64,000 nt of DNA from Vagococcus acidifermentans (GTDB lineage Bacteria; Bacillota; Bacilli; Lactobacillales; Vagococcaceae), in NCBI RefSeq assembly GCF_003987655.1, contig NZ_NGKC01000004.1, positions 62,001-126,000 of the forward strand, given 5' to 3'. The notes below the pieces were generated by a model. The model was not told the DNA's origin. It did no database searches and saw only the letters and a list, made by a program, of their open reading frames with translations. Positions 45,211 through 54,075 of the stretch are shown here, piece after piece; position 1 is the stretch's first letter; every line of letters starts with the position of its first letter. A program made the translations under genes and the position numbers.

Positions 45211-46551
45211 ATGAAAGTAGTTGTAGTAGGGTGTACCCATGCTGGGACAGCTGCGGTCAAAAATATTTTGGCAAATCATAAAGATGCGGAAGTCACGGTT
45301 TTTGAAAGAAATGACAACATTTCCTTCTTGAGCTGCGGCATCGCGTTATATGTTGGCGGAGTTGTCAAAAACGCACAGGATTTGTTTTATTCAAATCCCG
45401 AGGAACTGGCATCGTTGGGTGCAACTATCCACATGCAACATGATGTTGAAGAAATAGATACGGAGAACAAAGTGGTAAAGGCGAAAAATCTGCTTACTGG
45501 CGAAACAGTAAGTTCATCATATGACAAGCTTGTCATGACGACCGGTTCATGGCCAATCGAGCCGCCAATCCCTGGCCGGGAGCTTGAAAACGTGTTGTTG
45601 TGCAAGAACTATAATCAAGCAAAAGAAATCATTAAACGCGGCGCTGATGTCGAAAAAGTCGTCATCGTCGGCGGCGGGTATATCGGTATCGAGCTGGTGG
45701 AAGCTTTTGCTGAAACTGGTAAACAAGTGACTTTGATTGACGGACTTGACCGGATTCTGAACAAATATCTGGACAAAGAAATGACAGATATTCTTGAAGA
45801 CGAGCTGCGGAACAAGGGAGTGACGCTGGCCTTGAATGAAACTGTGTCTGAATTCTCCGGAAAAGACGGAAAAGTTACAACAGTTAAAACACCGAAAGGC
45901 GAATACGCAGCTGATTTAGTGATTCTGTGTGTTGGATTCCGTCCGAACACGAAACTTCTGGCTGACAAAGTCGATATGCTGCCAAGCGGAGCGATTATTG
46001 TTGACGAGTATATGCGCACAAGCAACCCGGATATTTTCTCGGCGGGCGACAGTACAGTTGTCCATTACAATCCGGCAGGCGATTCACGTTATATCCCGCT
46101 GGCGACAAACGCTGTCAGACAAGGGATGCTGGTAGGTAAGAACTTAAAAGAAAATCAGCTGGCATACCGCGGCACGCAGGGCACATCCGGCCTGTATCTT
46201 TTCGGCTGGACTATCGGCTCGACCGGTTTGACAGAATTGACAGCAAATGATGCAGGATTCAATGTCGGGACTGCCTGGTTAGTCGATAACTATCGTCCGG
46301 AGTTCATGCCGACGACTGAAAAAGTATTCATGAAACTGGTATTTGACAAAGATTCCCATGTGATTCTCGGGGCGCAGCTGATGTCCAAGTACGACATCAC
46401 GCAATCGGCTAACACATTGTCAGTTGTAATACAAAACAAGATGACTGTTGAAGACTTGGCAATTCACGACTTCTTCTTCCAGCCGCACTTCGACCGTCCT
46501 TGGAACTACCTGAATCTGCTTGCGCAAGAAGCTTTGGCAACATTTGATTAG
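45211..46551 (+). CDS. nox: NADH oxidase, water-forming type (CoA-disulfide reductase family)
   Basis: FAD enzyme of 446 residues that oxidises NADH with O2, helping lactic acid bacteria regenerate NAD+ and remove oxygen. The FAD motif is VVVGCTHAGTAAV at the N-terminus, the single redox cysteine C42 is in FLSCGIALYVGG, and the NADH motif is VVIVGGGYIGIELVEAF. The FAD-contacting DIFSAGDS follows, then the dimerisation domain. GGGTG precedes ATG 45211; GTG three codons earlier is part of that site. Peroxide-forming or NADH peroxidase activity cannot be excluded by eye, but the family position favours Nox-2. Confidence 0.93.
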   Translation: MKVVVVGCTHAGTAAVKNILANHKDAEVTVFERNDNISFLSCGIALYVGGVVKNAQDLFYSNPEELASLGATIHMQHDVEEIDTENKVVKAKNLLTGETVSSSYDKLVMTTGSWPIEPPIPGRELENVLLCKNYNQAKEIIKRGADVEKVVIVGGGYIGIELVEAFAETGKQVTLIDGLDRILNKYLDKEMTDILEDELRNKGVTLALNETVSEFSGKDGKVTTVKTPKGEYAADLVILCVGFRPNTKLLADKVDMLPSGAIIVDEYMRTSNPDIFSAGDSTVVHYNPAGDSRYIPLATNAVRQGMLVGKNLKENQLAYRGTQGTSGLYLFGWTIGSTGLTELTANDAGFNVGTAWLVDNYRPEFMPTTEKVFMKLVFDKDSHVILGAQLMSKYDITQSANTLSVVIQNKMTVEDLAIHDFFFQPHFDRPWNYLNLLAQEALATFD

Positions 46552-46564
46552 TGCGACTTATTTG

Positions 46565-46597
46565 ATACGGCATTTGGTTTCAAATGCCGTATTTTTT
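46565..46597 (+). terminator. Intrinsic terminator after nox
   Basis: Perfect 12-base arms ATACGGCATTTG and CAAATGCCGTAT around GTTT, then T run. Confidence 0.93.
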
Positions 46598-46712
46598 ATT
46601 GCCTTGAATGGGTTGCAACCTATAAAAAAAAGTTAAATCCATTGTTATGACTTTATTAATTGTGTGAAATAGGCTATTCTATACTAAGTGTTACTGTAAG
46701 GGAGTGGCGTTA

Positions 46713-47741
46713 GTGTCAAATTTAACACGAATGGATAAACATAGACAGGCTCAACTTGAAGAACAGCGCAAACGTCAGGAAAAGCAGCAAAAAAAGCAAT
46801 CATTTAAATCATATAAACCGAAAAGACAACGCGGGTTTTTCGGCAAGCTTGTGAAAGCTCTCGTCATTTTGCTCGTCGTCCTGACAGTTTACTGCGGGAT
46901 TTTTTATGCCAAAGGCTATTTTTCTGCGAAAGGCGACACAAGCATTCAGAAAACAGAAGTGAGTGCGTTCAACGGGTTAAAAAGCAGCAACGGCGTCAAT
47001 GTACTGCTGCTCGGCAGCGATTCCCGCGGAGAAGACCGGGGCCGTTCAGATTCCATCATGGTTGCCCACTACGACCATAAATCGAAAACCCCCAAGCTGG
47101 TTTCTTTCATGCGGGATACTTATGTCGGCATCCCCAATAGTGAAACAGGCGGTGTGGACTATGACAAGCTGAATGCGGCATATTCATACGGCGGTCCTGA
47201 ATTAGTCAGACAAACTCTTGCCCAGACGTTCGGACTGGATATTCAATATTATGCGATTGTGAATTTTGAATCTTTCCCGCAGATTATTGACACACTGGCA
47301 CCTCGCGGACTTGAAATCAATGCTGAAAAAGATTTGGAAGTCGACGGCGTGGTCGTTCATCAGGGTGTGCAGCGAATGGACGGGACAACCGCTTTGCAAT
47401 ATGCCCGTTTTCGTAAGGACGAGGAAGGCGACTTCGGTCGTGTCCGCCGTCAGCAGCAGGTAATGAATGCCTTGTTCAAGCAAGGTCTCAGTCCGAAAAA
47501 CTTTCTCCGGCTGCCTGAGACTGTCGGAAAAGTCCAAGGCTATACGGCCAGCAATATTCCTGTCACTTTTTACGCATCAACCGGCTTGAGTTATTTGAGC
47601 GGGTTTGCCAAACCGCTGGAGAAGTTGACTATACCGGTGGATGGTACTTGGAGCAACGGCTACTATGATCATGCCGGAAGTGTGCTTGAAATTGATGAAT
47701 CCGCCAATTCATCCGCGATTCAGGCATTTTTCAATCAGTAG
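46713..47741 (+). CDS. LytR-CpsA-Psr family cell-wall polymer transferase
   Basis: Membrane-bound phosphotransferase that attaches teichoic acids or polysaccharides to peptidoglycan. A 342-residue type II membrane protein: basic, Gln-rich cytoplasmic N-terminus (1-45), one membrane helix (about 46-66), then the extracellular LCP domain. Catalytic and lipid-binding residues are in LLGSDSRGEDRGRSD, FMRDTYVGIP and ALQYARFRKDEEGDFGRVRRQQ. GTG at 46713 lies eight bases after AAGGGAG; an earlier in-frame GTG overlaps that site and ATG at 46731 is a less likely alternative. Monocistronic. Confidence 0.93.
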   Translation: MSNLTRMDKHRQAQLEEQRKRQEKQQKKQSFKSYKPKRQRGFFGKLVKALVILLVVLTVYCGIFYAKGYFSAKGDTSIQKTEVSAFNGLKSSNGVNVLLLGSDSRGEDRGRSDSIMVAHYDHKSKTPKLVSFMRDTYVGIPNSETGGVDYDKLNAAYSYGGPELVRQTLAQTFGLDIQYYAIVNFESFPQIIDTLAPRGLEINAEKDLEVDGVVVHQGVQRMDGTTALQYARFRKDEEGDFGRVRRQQQVMNALFKQGLSPKNFLRLPETVGKVQGYTASNIPVTFYASTGLSYLSGFAKPLEKLTIPVDGTWSNGYYDHAGSVLEIDESANSSAIQAFFNQ

Positions 47742-47757
47742 AAGGCAAAACTTTGAC

Positions 47758-47786
47758 TTTACAATTGATTTTGAGGTCAATATAAT
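47758..47786 (+). promoter_or_regulatory. Sigma-A promoter of the DegV gene
   Basis: TTTACA (47758-47763), 17-base spacer, TATAAT (47781-47786). Confidence 0.65.
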
Positions 47787-47839
47787 GAAAATAAGATGGT
47801 TTTAAGGTTTTAGTATCGAGATAGAATAGAGGAAAAAAA

Positions 47840-48694
47840 ATGAAAACTGCAATTGTCACTGACAGTACAGCTTTCTTGAGAGAGTCGTACAAGGACAAGG
47901 AGAATTTATTTACTGTGCCCATTCCTGTTATTCTGGATGGACAAATGTACCGGGAGGACGTTGATATCCAAGCAGAGGAATATTACACTCTGCTCAAACA
48001 AAGCAAAGATTTTCCAAAGACATCTCAGCCGGCTATCGGCGAGGTGATTGAATTATACAAACAGATAGCTGCCGAAGGATATGACGCGATTGTCAGTATC
48101 CATCTTTCTTCAGGTATTTCAGGCTTTGTGAATACCTTGGCTTCATTTGCCGACAGTATTGAAGAAATAGACGTGTATCCTTTTGATTCCCTGATTACGA
48201 GCGGTCCGATGGGTTTTATGGTGGAGACCGCACTTGATATGGCGGAAGAACACAAATCACCGCAAGAAATTTTACAAGCTTTGACCGAGATGCGCGAAGG
48301 AGTCCATGCATATTTAATTGTAGATGATTTAAATAATCTGGTGCGCGGCGGCCGGTTAAAAAACGGCGCGGCGATTATCGGGACACTGCTGAAAATCAAA
48401 CCGATTCTTAGATTTGACAATGGGGCGATTGTGCTTCACGAAAAAATCCGCTCTATGAAAAAGGCGCTGCAGCGTTCAGAAGAAATCGTTTTGGACCATA
48501 TCGGTAATGATACCTCCGGCTACCGTGTCAATGTGATTCATGCCAATAATTTGGAGCTGGCCATACAGGAACGGGATTCATTGTTGGCGAAATATCCTGA
48601 TATGGATGTCGATATTTGTTATTTCGGACCGGTTATCGGTACGCACCTCGGCGAAAAAGCAATTGCGATTGGTTTTTCACCAAAAGTCAGGTAA
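47840..48694 (+). CDS. DegV family fatty-acid-binding protein
   Basis: Binds fatty acids; members such as FakB present them to the kinase FakA for phosphorylation and incorporation into lipids. The 284-residue protein has the N-terminal IVTDSTAFLRESY, ISIHLSSGISG with the lipid-headgroup serine, YLIVDDLNNLVRGGRLKNGAAIIGTLLKIKPIL, and the C-terminal ICYFGPVIGTHLGEKAIAIGF. Its neighbourhood downstream of the fab operon is suggestive but it has its own promoter and terminator. Confidence 0.92.
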   Translation: MKTAIVTDSTAFLRESYKDKENLFTVPIPVILDGQMYREDVDIQAEEYYTLLKQSKDFPKTSQPAIGEVIELYKQIAAEGYDAIVSIHLSSGISGFVNTLASFADSIEEIDVYPFDSLITSGPMGFMVETALDMAEEHKSPQEILQALTEMREGVHAYLIVDDLNNLVRGGRLKNGAAIIGTLLKIKPILRFDNGAIVLHEKIRSMKKALQRSEEIVLDHIGNDTSGYRVNVIHANNLELAIQERDSLLAKYPDMDVDICYFGPVIGTHLGEKAIAIGFSPKVR

Positions 48695-48721
48695 TTATTC
48701 TTTTATTTTAATGTGTTTGCT

Positions 48722-48759
48722 AATCACACAGCATCGTGAATGTTGTGTGATTTTTTTTA
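48722..48759 (+). terminator. Intrinsic terminator after degV
   Basis: Arms AATCACACA and TGTGTGATT, 13-base loop, eight T. Confidence 0.9.
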
Positions 48760-48773
48760 TTGTCTGGTCGAAA

Positions 48774-48868
48774 TGAATAAATAAACAAAAATATGAATTT
48801 TATTTGAAGAAATGCATAAATATTTGTTGACCTTTCAATATATTGCATGTATAATGAATAAAAATAAA
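48774..48868 (+). promoter_or_regulatory. ArgR-type operator region and promoter of argCJBDF
   Basis: A near-consensus promoter, TTGACC (48827-48832), 17-base spacer, TATAAT (48850-48855), is surrounded by ARG-box-like sequences: TGAATAAATAAACA (48774), TGAATTTTATTTGA (48794), TGCATAAATATTTG (48813), and TGAATAAAAATAAA (48855). The boxes are AT-rich and imperfect, as usual, so the count is uncertain. Confidence 0.65.
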
Positions 48869-48881
48869 CAGAGGTGATTAC

Positions 48882-49913
48882 GTGGATGTTTCGATTATTG
48901 GTTCTACAGGGTATGGAGGAATGGAATTAGTCCGAATATTGCATAAACATCCAAACATCCGTATAGCATCGCTGCATAGCGATTCGGCTGCGGGCAAGCG
49001 GCTGTCGGAAATTTATCCGCACATCGGTAGTTCATCAGATATGGTATTACGACCTGTGGAAAGCGATTGGATCATCGCGCATAGTGATTTGGTCATACTT
49101 GCTACGCCTTCAGGTGTTTCCAGCCGTTTGGCACAAGTCTTTGTTGACCGGAATCATCCTATCATTGATTTGTCAGGCGACTTTCGTTTCACGGATGAAG
49201 CACTTTACGAGAGATGGTACAAGAAACAATCGGCTCCTTGCCGTTACTTAAAGCAGTTCACGTACCAGCTGCCTGAATTTTTCAAGTCAGAGATGGACCG
49301 GCCGTTTATTTCAAATCCCGGATGCTATGCGACTTGTGTACTGCTCGGTTTGGCTCCGCTGGTTCAACAACAATTAATTGAAGAAAACATCATCATTGAT
49401 GCGAAATCCGGTTTGTCGGGGGCCGGAAAATCACTGTCACACAGCAGCCATTTCGTTAATGCCCATGACAACATGACATTGTATAAGGCCAATCAGCATC
49501 AGCACATCCCTGAAATCACGCAGCAGCTGACAGCCTGGTCGGGGATGTATGACACTGTTCAGTTCTCAACCAGTCTGATTCCGGTCTCCAGAGGGATTTT
49601 TTGTACGATGTATGTACAATTGAAAGACCGGGACAAAGCCGGCATGCTTCATGAATTGTATCAGGCTGTTTACAAAGAGAAGCCCTTTGTCAGAGTCCAG
49701 CCTGACGGTCAGCTGCCTGACTTGAAACAAGTCGCAGGCTCTAATTACTGTGATATCGGTCTTGTTTACAATAAAAAAACTAATGTGGTCACGATTGTGT
49801 CAGTGATTGACAATTTAATCAAAGGAGCGGCAGGTCAGGCAGTTCAAAATCTGAACTTGTTTGCCGGTTATCCTGAAGCAAGCGGACTGGATTTGGTTGC
49901 GCCATATTTTTAA
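48882..49913 (+). CDS. argC: N-acetyl-gamma-glutamyl-phosphate reductase
   Basis: Third step of arginine synthesis, NADPH reduction of acetylglutamyl phosphate. 343 residues: cofactor motif IIGSTGYGGMELVR at the N-terminus, catalytic cysteine in ISNPGCYATCVLLG, and HQHIPEI near residue 207. The start is GTG at 48882 with AGAGGTG upstream. First gene of the argCJBDF operon. Confidence 0.96.
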   Translation: MDVSIIGSTGYGGMELVRILHKHPNIRIASLHSDSAAGKRLSEIYPHIGSSSDMVLRPVESDWIIAHSDLVILATPSGVSSRLAQVFVDRNHPIIDLSGDFRFTDEALYERWYKKQSAPCRYLKQFTYQLPEFFKSEMDRPFISNPGCYATCVLLGLAPLVQQQLIEENIIIDAKSGLSGAGKSLSHSSHFVNAHDNMTLYKANQHQHIPEITQQLTAWSGMYDTVQFSTSLIPVSRGIFCTMYVQLKDRDKAGMLHELYQAVYKEKPFVRVQPDGQLPDLKQVAGSNYCDIGLVYNKKTNVVTIVSVIDNLIKGAAGQAVQNLNLFAGYPEASGLDLVAPYF

Positions 49914-49928
49914 AAAGGAGAATGACGA

Positions 49929-51128
49929 ATGAATATCATTGAACAGGGAACGATTGCAAGTCCAAAAGGTTTTTATGCCGACGGCGTTCATTGCGGTATT
50001 AAACGCAAACGGCATGATTTAGGGCTGATTTATTCTGAAGTGCCGGCGACAGTTGCGGCAGTTTATACGACCAATAAAGTGAAAGCAGCACCGATACTTG
50101 TGAATCAGGAAACAATTAACCGGTCGGGTAAAATCCAGGCGGTACTGGTGAATTCAGGAGTGGCAAATGCGTGTACGGGTGTACAAGGTTTGTCCAACGC
50201 GCAAAAAACACGCGACCTGATTGCAGAAAAATTGTGTATCTCAACTGATTTGGTCGGGATTGCATCAACAGGCGTGATTGGCAAACAGTTGCCGATGCAC
50301 AGTATTGCAGCTGGCGTCGACTTGCTGAACGCTGTTTCCGGGAATCCGCAACATTTTCATCAGGCAATCTTGACCACTGACCTCACTACGAAAGAGCTGA
50401 CGGTCAGCCAAATGATTCAAGGAAAAGAAGTGACAGTGGCTGGTGTGGCAAAAGGATCAGGGATGATTCATCCCAACATGGCAACAATGCTGGCCTTTAT
50501 CACGACAGACATTGCAATCGAAGACAAGCTGCTTCAATCCACATTAAAAGAGTGTGTCGACCAGTCGTTCAATCAAATCACAGTGGACGGCGACACCTCG
50601 ACGAATGATATGGTGATGGTTCTCGCAAACGGGCAGGCCGGCAATCCGCCGCTGACAGCAAACGACCAGGACTATCCGGTATTTAAAAAGATGCTCTTGA
50701 CTGTGACAGAGGACTTGGCTAAAAAAGTGGCACGTGACGGTGAAGGGGCAACTAAATTAATCGAAGTCCAAGTCACAGGCAGTGCGTCTGTGGCCAGTGC
50801 AAATCACATTGCCAAAACAGTGGTCGGGTCGAGTCTGGTAAAAACCGCCATCTTCGGGGAAGATGCCAACTGGGGCAGAATCATCTGTGCCATCGGCTAT
50901 GCAGACGAGGATATTCAGCCGGAAAAAATCAATATAGCGATTGGCGGAGTGGCTGTTTTAACGGCAGGAGAGCCGTGCGAGTTTTCAACAGAGCAAATGA
51001 CGCACGTGTTAAAAAAAGACACAGTCGTTATTACAATAGATGTCGGCACGGGCGACAAATCGGGACGCGCTTGGGGCTGTGATTTGACATATAAATACGT
51101 TGACATTAATGCCGCGTATCATACGTAA
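49929..51128 (+). CDS. argJ: Glutamate/ornithine N-acetyltransferase
   Basis: Recycles the acetyl group from acetylornithine to glutamate. The 399-residue precursor is expected to cut itself before T186 in KGSGMIHPNMATMLAF, giving alpha and beta chains. FGEDANWGRI is the usual beta-chain motif. No argA or argE is nearby, which fits the cyclic pathway. Whether it is mono- or bifunctional cannot be told by eye. AAAGGAG precedes the ATG. Confidence 0.95.
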   Translation: MNIIEQGTIASPKGFYADGVHCGIKRKRHDLGLIYSEVPATVAAVYTTNKVKAAPILVNQETINRSGKIQAVLVNSGVANACTGVQGLSNAQKTRDLIAEKLCISTDLVGIASTGVIGKQLPMHSIAAGVDLLNAVSGNPQHFHQAILTTDLTTKELTVSQMIQGKEVTVAGVAKGSGMIHPNMATMLAFITTDIAIEDKLLQSTLKECVDQSFNQITVDGDTSTNDMVMVLANGQAGNPPLTANDQDYPVFKKMLLTVTEDLAKKVARDGEGATKLIEVQVTGSASVASANHIAKTVVGSSLVKTAIFGEDANWGRIICAIGYADEDIQPEKINIAIGGVAVLTAGEPCEFSTEQMTHVLKKDTVVITIDVGTGDKSGRAWGCDLTYKYVDINAAYHT

Positions 51129-51142
51129 TCGGAGGAGATAGC

Positions 51143-51895
51143 ATGACAGAGTGTATTGTGGTTAAACTGGGCGGCATTGCCGGAAAAAATTTGCCGCATC
51201 ACTTTTTTCAAAAAATCAGATATTGGAAATCACAAGGTAAACAAGTAATTGTGGTGCATGGCGGCGGTAATGCTGTGTCCAGGATGATGAAAAAACTAAA
51301 TGTTCAGGTACAGATTGTTGACGGCTTGCGCGTGACGTCCAAAGAAGTTTTGGCAATCACCAAGATGGTCTTGATCGGACACGTTCAACCGGACATCACA
51401 AATCAGTTTCTTGAACAGGGACTGGCGGCAGTGGGGCTTAATGCCGCTGACCAGCATTGTCTGATTGGCGATTATGTCAACAAACCTGTACTCGGAAATG
51501 TCGGCAGTGTGTCAAAAGTCAATGTGCCGTTTTTTGAGAACTTGCTGAAAGAGGATATCATTCCGATTGTTGCTCCGCTGGCACTGACGGAGTTCAATCA
51601 GTGGCTCAATGTCAATGCAGACGATACGGCCTGCAAAATAGCCGAAAGCTTCAAAGCCGAATCGCTATATCTCATGACGGATGTGCCCGGCATTAAAGTA
51701 GACGGCAGCTGGGTGTCGCAGCTGTCGCTGGAAGAAGCGGCTGAGTTGAAGAAACATGGTGTGCTGACCGGCGGGATGATTCCGAAAGTCGAGCATGCGG
51801 TGTGTGCGGTGCAAAAAGGCGTCAGCCACGTGCATATCACAGACGGTCTTCATGAGATGGGTACCATCATTTCACGGGCGGAGGTGCGGGTATGA
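51143..51895 (+). CDS. argB: Acetylglutamate kinase
   Basis: Phosphorylates N-acetylglutamate, the usual target of arginine feedback. 250 residues, amino-acid-kinase fold, with VVKLGGIAG at the start, VVHGGGNAVSRMMKKL, LNVNADDTACKIAE and the C-terminal LTGGMIPKVEHAV. It lacks a long N-terminal helix, which in known arginine-sensitive forms mediates hexamer formation, so it may be the insensitive dimeric type (inference). Its stop overlaps argD (ATGA). Confidence 0.95.
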   Translation: MTECIVVKLGGIAGKNLPHHFFQKIRYWKSQGKQVIVVHGGGNAVSRMMKKLNVQVQIVDGLRVTSKEVLAITKMVLIGHVQPDITNQFLEQGLAAVGLNAADQHCLIGDYVNKPVLGNVGSVSKVNVPFFENLLKEDIIPIVAPLALTEFNQWLNVNADDTACKIAESFKAESLYLMTDVPGIKVDGSWVSQLSLEEAAELKKHGVLTGGMIPKVEHAVCAVQKGVSHVHITDGLHEMGTIISRAEVRV

Positions 51896-53040
51896 CAAAC
51901 AGTTATTTGCTACCGAACTACGCAAGACAGCCGGTTGAATTTGTCAAAGGAGAGTCGGTGTTTCTGTTTGACAGCAACGGAGAAAAATATTTGGACTTTA
52001 CCAGCGGTATCGGTGTAGCCAATCTCGGTTATACGCAGCCTGAGCTCATTGCTGCATTGACTGAACAAGCCGGCTTACTGTGGCACACACCGAATTTATA
52101 CCGCAATTCGCTGCAGGAAAAAGTGGCAGCACAGCTGGCAGGCAGCCGGGATATGCTGGCTTTTTTCTGCAACAGCGGGACGGAAGCCAATGAAGCAGCC
52201 ATCAAGCTGATACGCAAACACACCGGCAAGCAGCAAATCATCACTTTTGACCAGTCCTTTCACGGACGGACATTCGGCAGCATGTCAGCCACTGGCCAGT
52301 CAGCCGTCCACGACGGATTCGGCTCGGTGGTGGAAGGGTTTGTGCATGTGCCGTTTAATGATAGTCACGCCTTAAAGGAAGCTGTAACAGAAGAAACAGC
52401 TGCGATATTTTTGGAACTTGTACAAGGAGAAGGCGGCGTCGTTCCTGCTGATGACGCATGGCTTTCAGATGTTGTACAGCTTTGCCGGACACACGGTCTG
52501 CTGCTGGCAGTCGATGAGGTTCAAACCGGAATGGGGCGGACCGGCAAGTTGTATGCCAGTGATGTGTACCGTATCGAACCGGACATTGTGACTTTGGCTA
52601 AAGGGTTAGGCAACGGAATACCCGTCGGCGCGATGCTGGCGAAGCGTCCGCTTGCTGCATCGTTTAGTCCGGGGACGCACGGCTCGACGTTTGGCGGCAA
52701 CAAACTGGCATTGAGTGTCGCTGCCAAAGTGGTGGACTTGATTGATTCACCTGAGTTTTTGACGGAGGTCGAAAGATTAGGCCGGTTTTCACTGGAGTAT
52801 TTGGCGGAAGGGTTGAAAAATTGCAGAACCGTCACAGCCATCCGCGGGAAAGGCTTGATGCTGGGAATAGAAGCCACTACGGATATTCCGCAGCTGATTG
52901 CTTCTTTGGCAGAAAAAAAACTGCTGGTACTTAGAGCCGGACAGTCAGTCATCCGGTTGCTGCCGCCGCTGGTCATCAGCCAAAAAGAGCTGCAGGCAGG
53001 ACTGGATATTATTATCGAGACATTGACGAAAGAGGGATAA
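51892..53040 (+). CDS. argD: Acetylornithine aminotransferase
   Basis: PLP class III aminotransferase, 382 residues. Family segments are LDFTSGIGVANLGY, FFCNSGTEANEAAIKLIRK, FDQSFHGRTFGSMSATGQ, AVDEVQTGMGRTGKLYA and the PLP lysine in TLAKGLGNGIPVGAML. The start overlaps the argB stop by four bases, so translation is coupled. Similar enzymes can act on succinyldiaminopimelate as well. Confidence 0.95.
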   Translation: MTNSYLLPNYARQPVEFVKGESVFLFDSNGEKYLDFTSGIGVANLGYTQPELIAALTEQAGLLWHTPNLYRNSLQEKVAAQLAGSRDMLAFFCNSGTEANEAAIKLIRKHTGKQQIITFDQSFHGRTFGSMSATGQSAVHDGFGSVVEGFVHVPFNDSHALKEAVTEETAAIFLELVQGEGGVVPADDAWLSDVVQLCRTHGLLLAVDEVQTGMGRTGKLYASDVYRIEPDIVTLAKGLGNGIPVGAMLAKRPLAASFSPGTHGSTFGGNKLALSVAAKVVDLIDSPEFLTEVERLGRFSLEYLAEGLKNCRTVTAIRGKGLMLGIEATTDIPQLIASLAEKKLLVLRAGQSVIRLLPPLVISQKELQAGLDIIIETLTKEG

Positions 53041-53044
53041 GCGG

Positions 53045-53986
53045 ATGAAAAATGAGTTATACGGCAAAGATATTCTGGATTTGACAGAATTGACAACTGA
53101 ACAACTGAAGGCCATCATCACACTGGCGATTGCGATGAAAAAAAATCCGGCACACTATGCCGATTCTTTAAAAGGGAAAATATTGGGCATGGTCTTTGCA
53201 AAAGCATCGACTAGGACACGGCTCTCGTTTGAAGCAGGTATATTGCAATTAGGCGGTCATGCCATCGTGCTGAACAGTCAGGATTCTCAAATCGGCCGCG
53301 GTGAACCGATTAAAGATACGGCCAACGTGATGTCGGGATATTTGGACGGCATCATGATCCGAACGTATGCCGATGCCGATGTCGCTGAGCTGGCAGCCCA
53401 CAGCACGATACCGGTCATTAACGGGCTGACGGATTTGCACCACCCTTGTCAATGTCTGGCGGATTTGCAAACGATCTATGAATGGAAAGGCACGTTTAAA
53501 GGTGTCACTCTCATGTACATCGGCGACGGCAACAATGTGGCGCATTCGCTTCTAATCGGCGGTGCAAAAGTCGGTCTGAATGTGGCAGTCGTTTCCCCGC
53601 AAGGCTATGAACCTGCTGCCGACATCGTTGCAAAGGCAAAGGAGCTGGCCGAAGCCACCGGTGCTGTCATCACAGTCACGGACAAACCCGAGACGGTGAT
53701 TGGCTCAACCGATTTTATTTATACAGATACATGGGCGAGTATGGGACAGGAAAATGAAAAAGCCGCTAAAGAAGCTGTTTTTTTACCTGATTATCAGGTA
53801 ACAGCAGCCATGATGGCGGCGGCTGCTCCTGACTGCAAGTTCATGCACTGCTTGCCGGCTTACCGCGGCAGCGAAGTGACGGCTGAAGTCATTGACGGTC
53901 CGCAGTCGATTATTTACCAGGAAGCAGAAAACCGGCTGCATGCTCAAAAGGCGCTCATGCTCACATTAATGTCTGCTGAAGCTTAA
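53045..53986 (+). CDS. argF: Ornithine carbamoyltransferase
   Basis: Forms citrulline from ornithine and carbamoyl phosphate. 313 residues with the carbamoyl-phosphate motif KASTRTRLSFEAG, HPCQCLADLQTIYEW and the ornithine-binding MHCLPAYRG near the end. Being last in argCJBDF it is the anabolic enzyme, not the arginine deiminase one. argG, argH and carbamoyl phosphate synthase genes are not in this window. The 89 bases to alr show no clear terminator. Confidence 0.96.
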   Translation: MKNELYGKDILDLTELTTEQLKAIITLAIAMKKNPAHYADSLKGKILGMVFAKASTRTRLSFEAGILQLGGHAIVLNSQDSQIGRGEPIKDTANVMSGYLDGIMIRTYADADVAELAAHSTIPVINGLTDLHHPCQCLADLQTIYEWKGTFKGVTLMYIGDGNNVAHSLLIGGAKVGLNVAVVSPQGYEPAADIVAKAKELAEATGAVITVTDKPETVIGSTDFIYTDTWASMGQENEKAAKEAVFLPDYQVTAAMMAAAAPDCKFMHCLPAYRGSEVTAEVIDGPQSIIYQEAENRLHAQKALMLTLMSAEA

Positions 53987-54075
53987 TTTTATGGAAAGAA
54001 CAGAGTTATCACTAGTAATCCTGAGCAATTAATTATAGAATATATTTTGTGACATGCGAAGGAAGTGATAATTTT

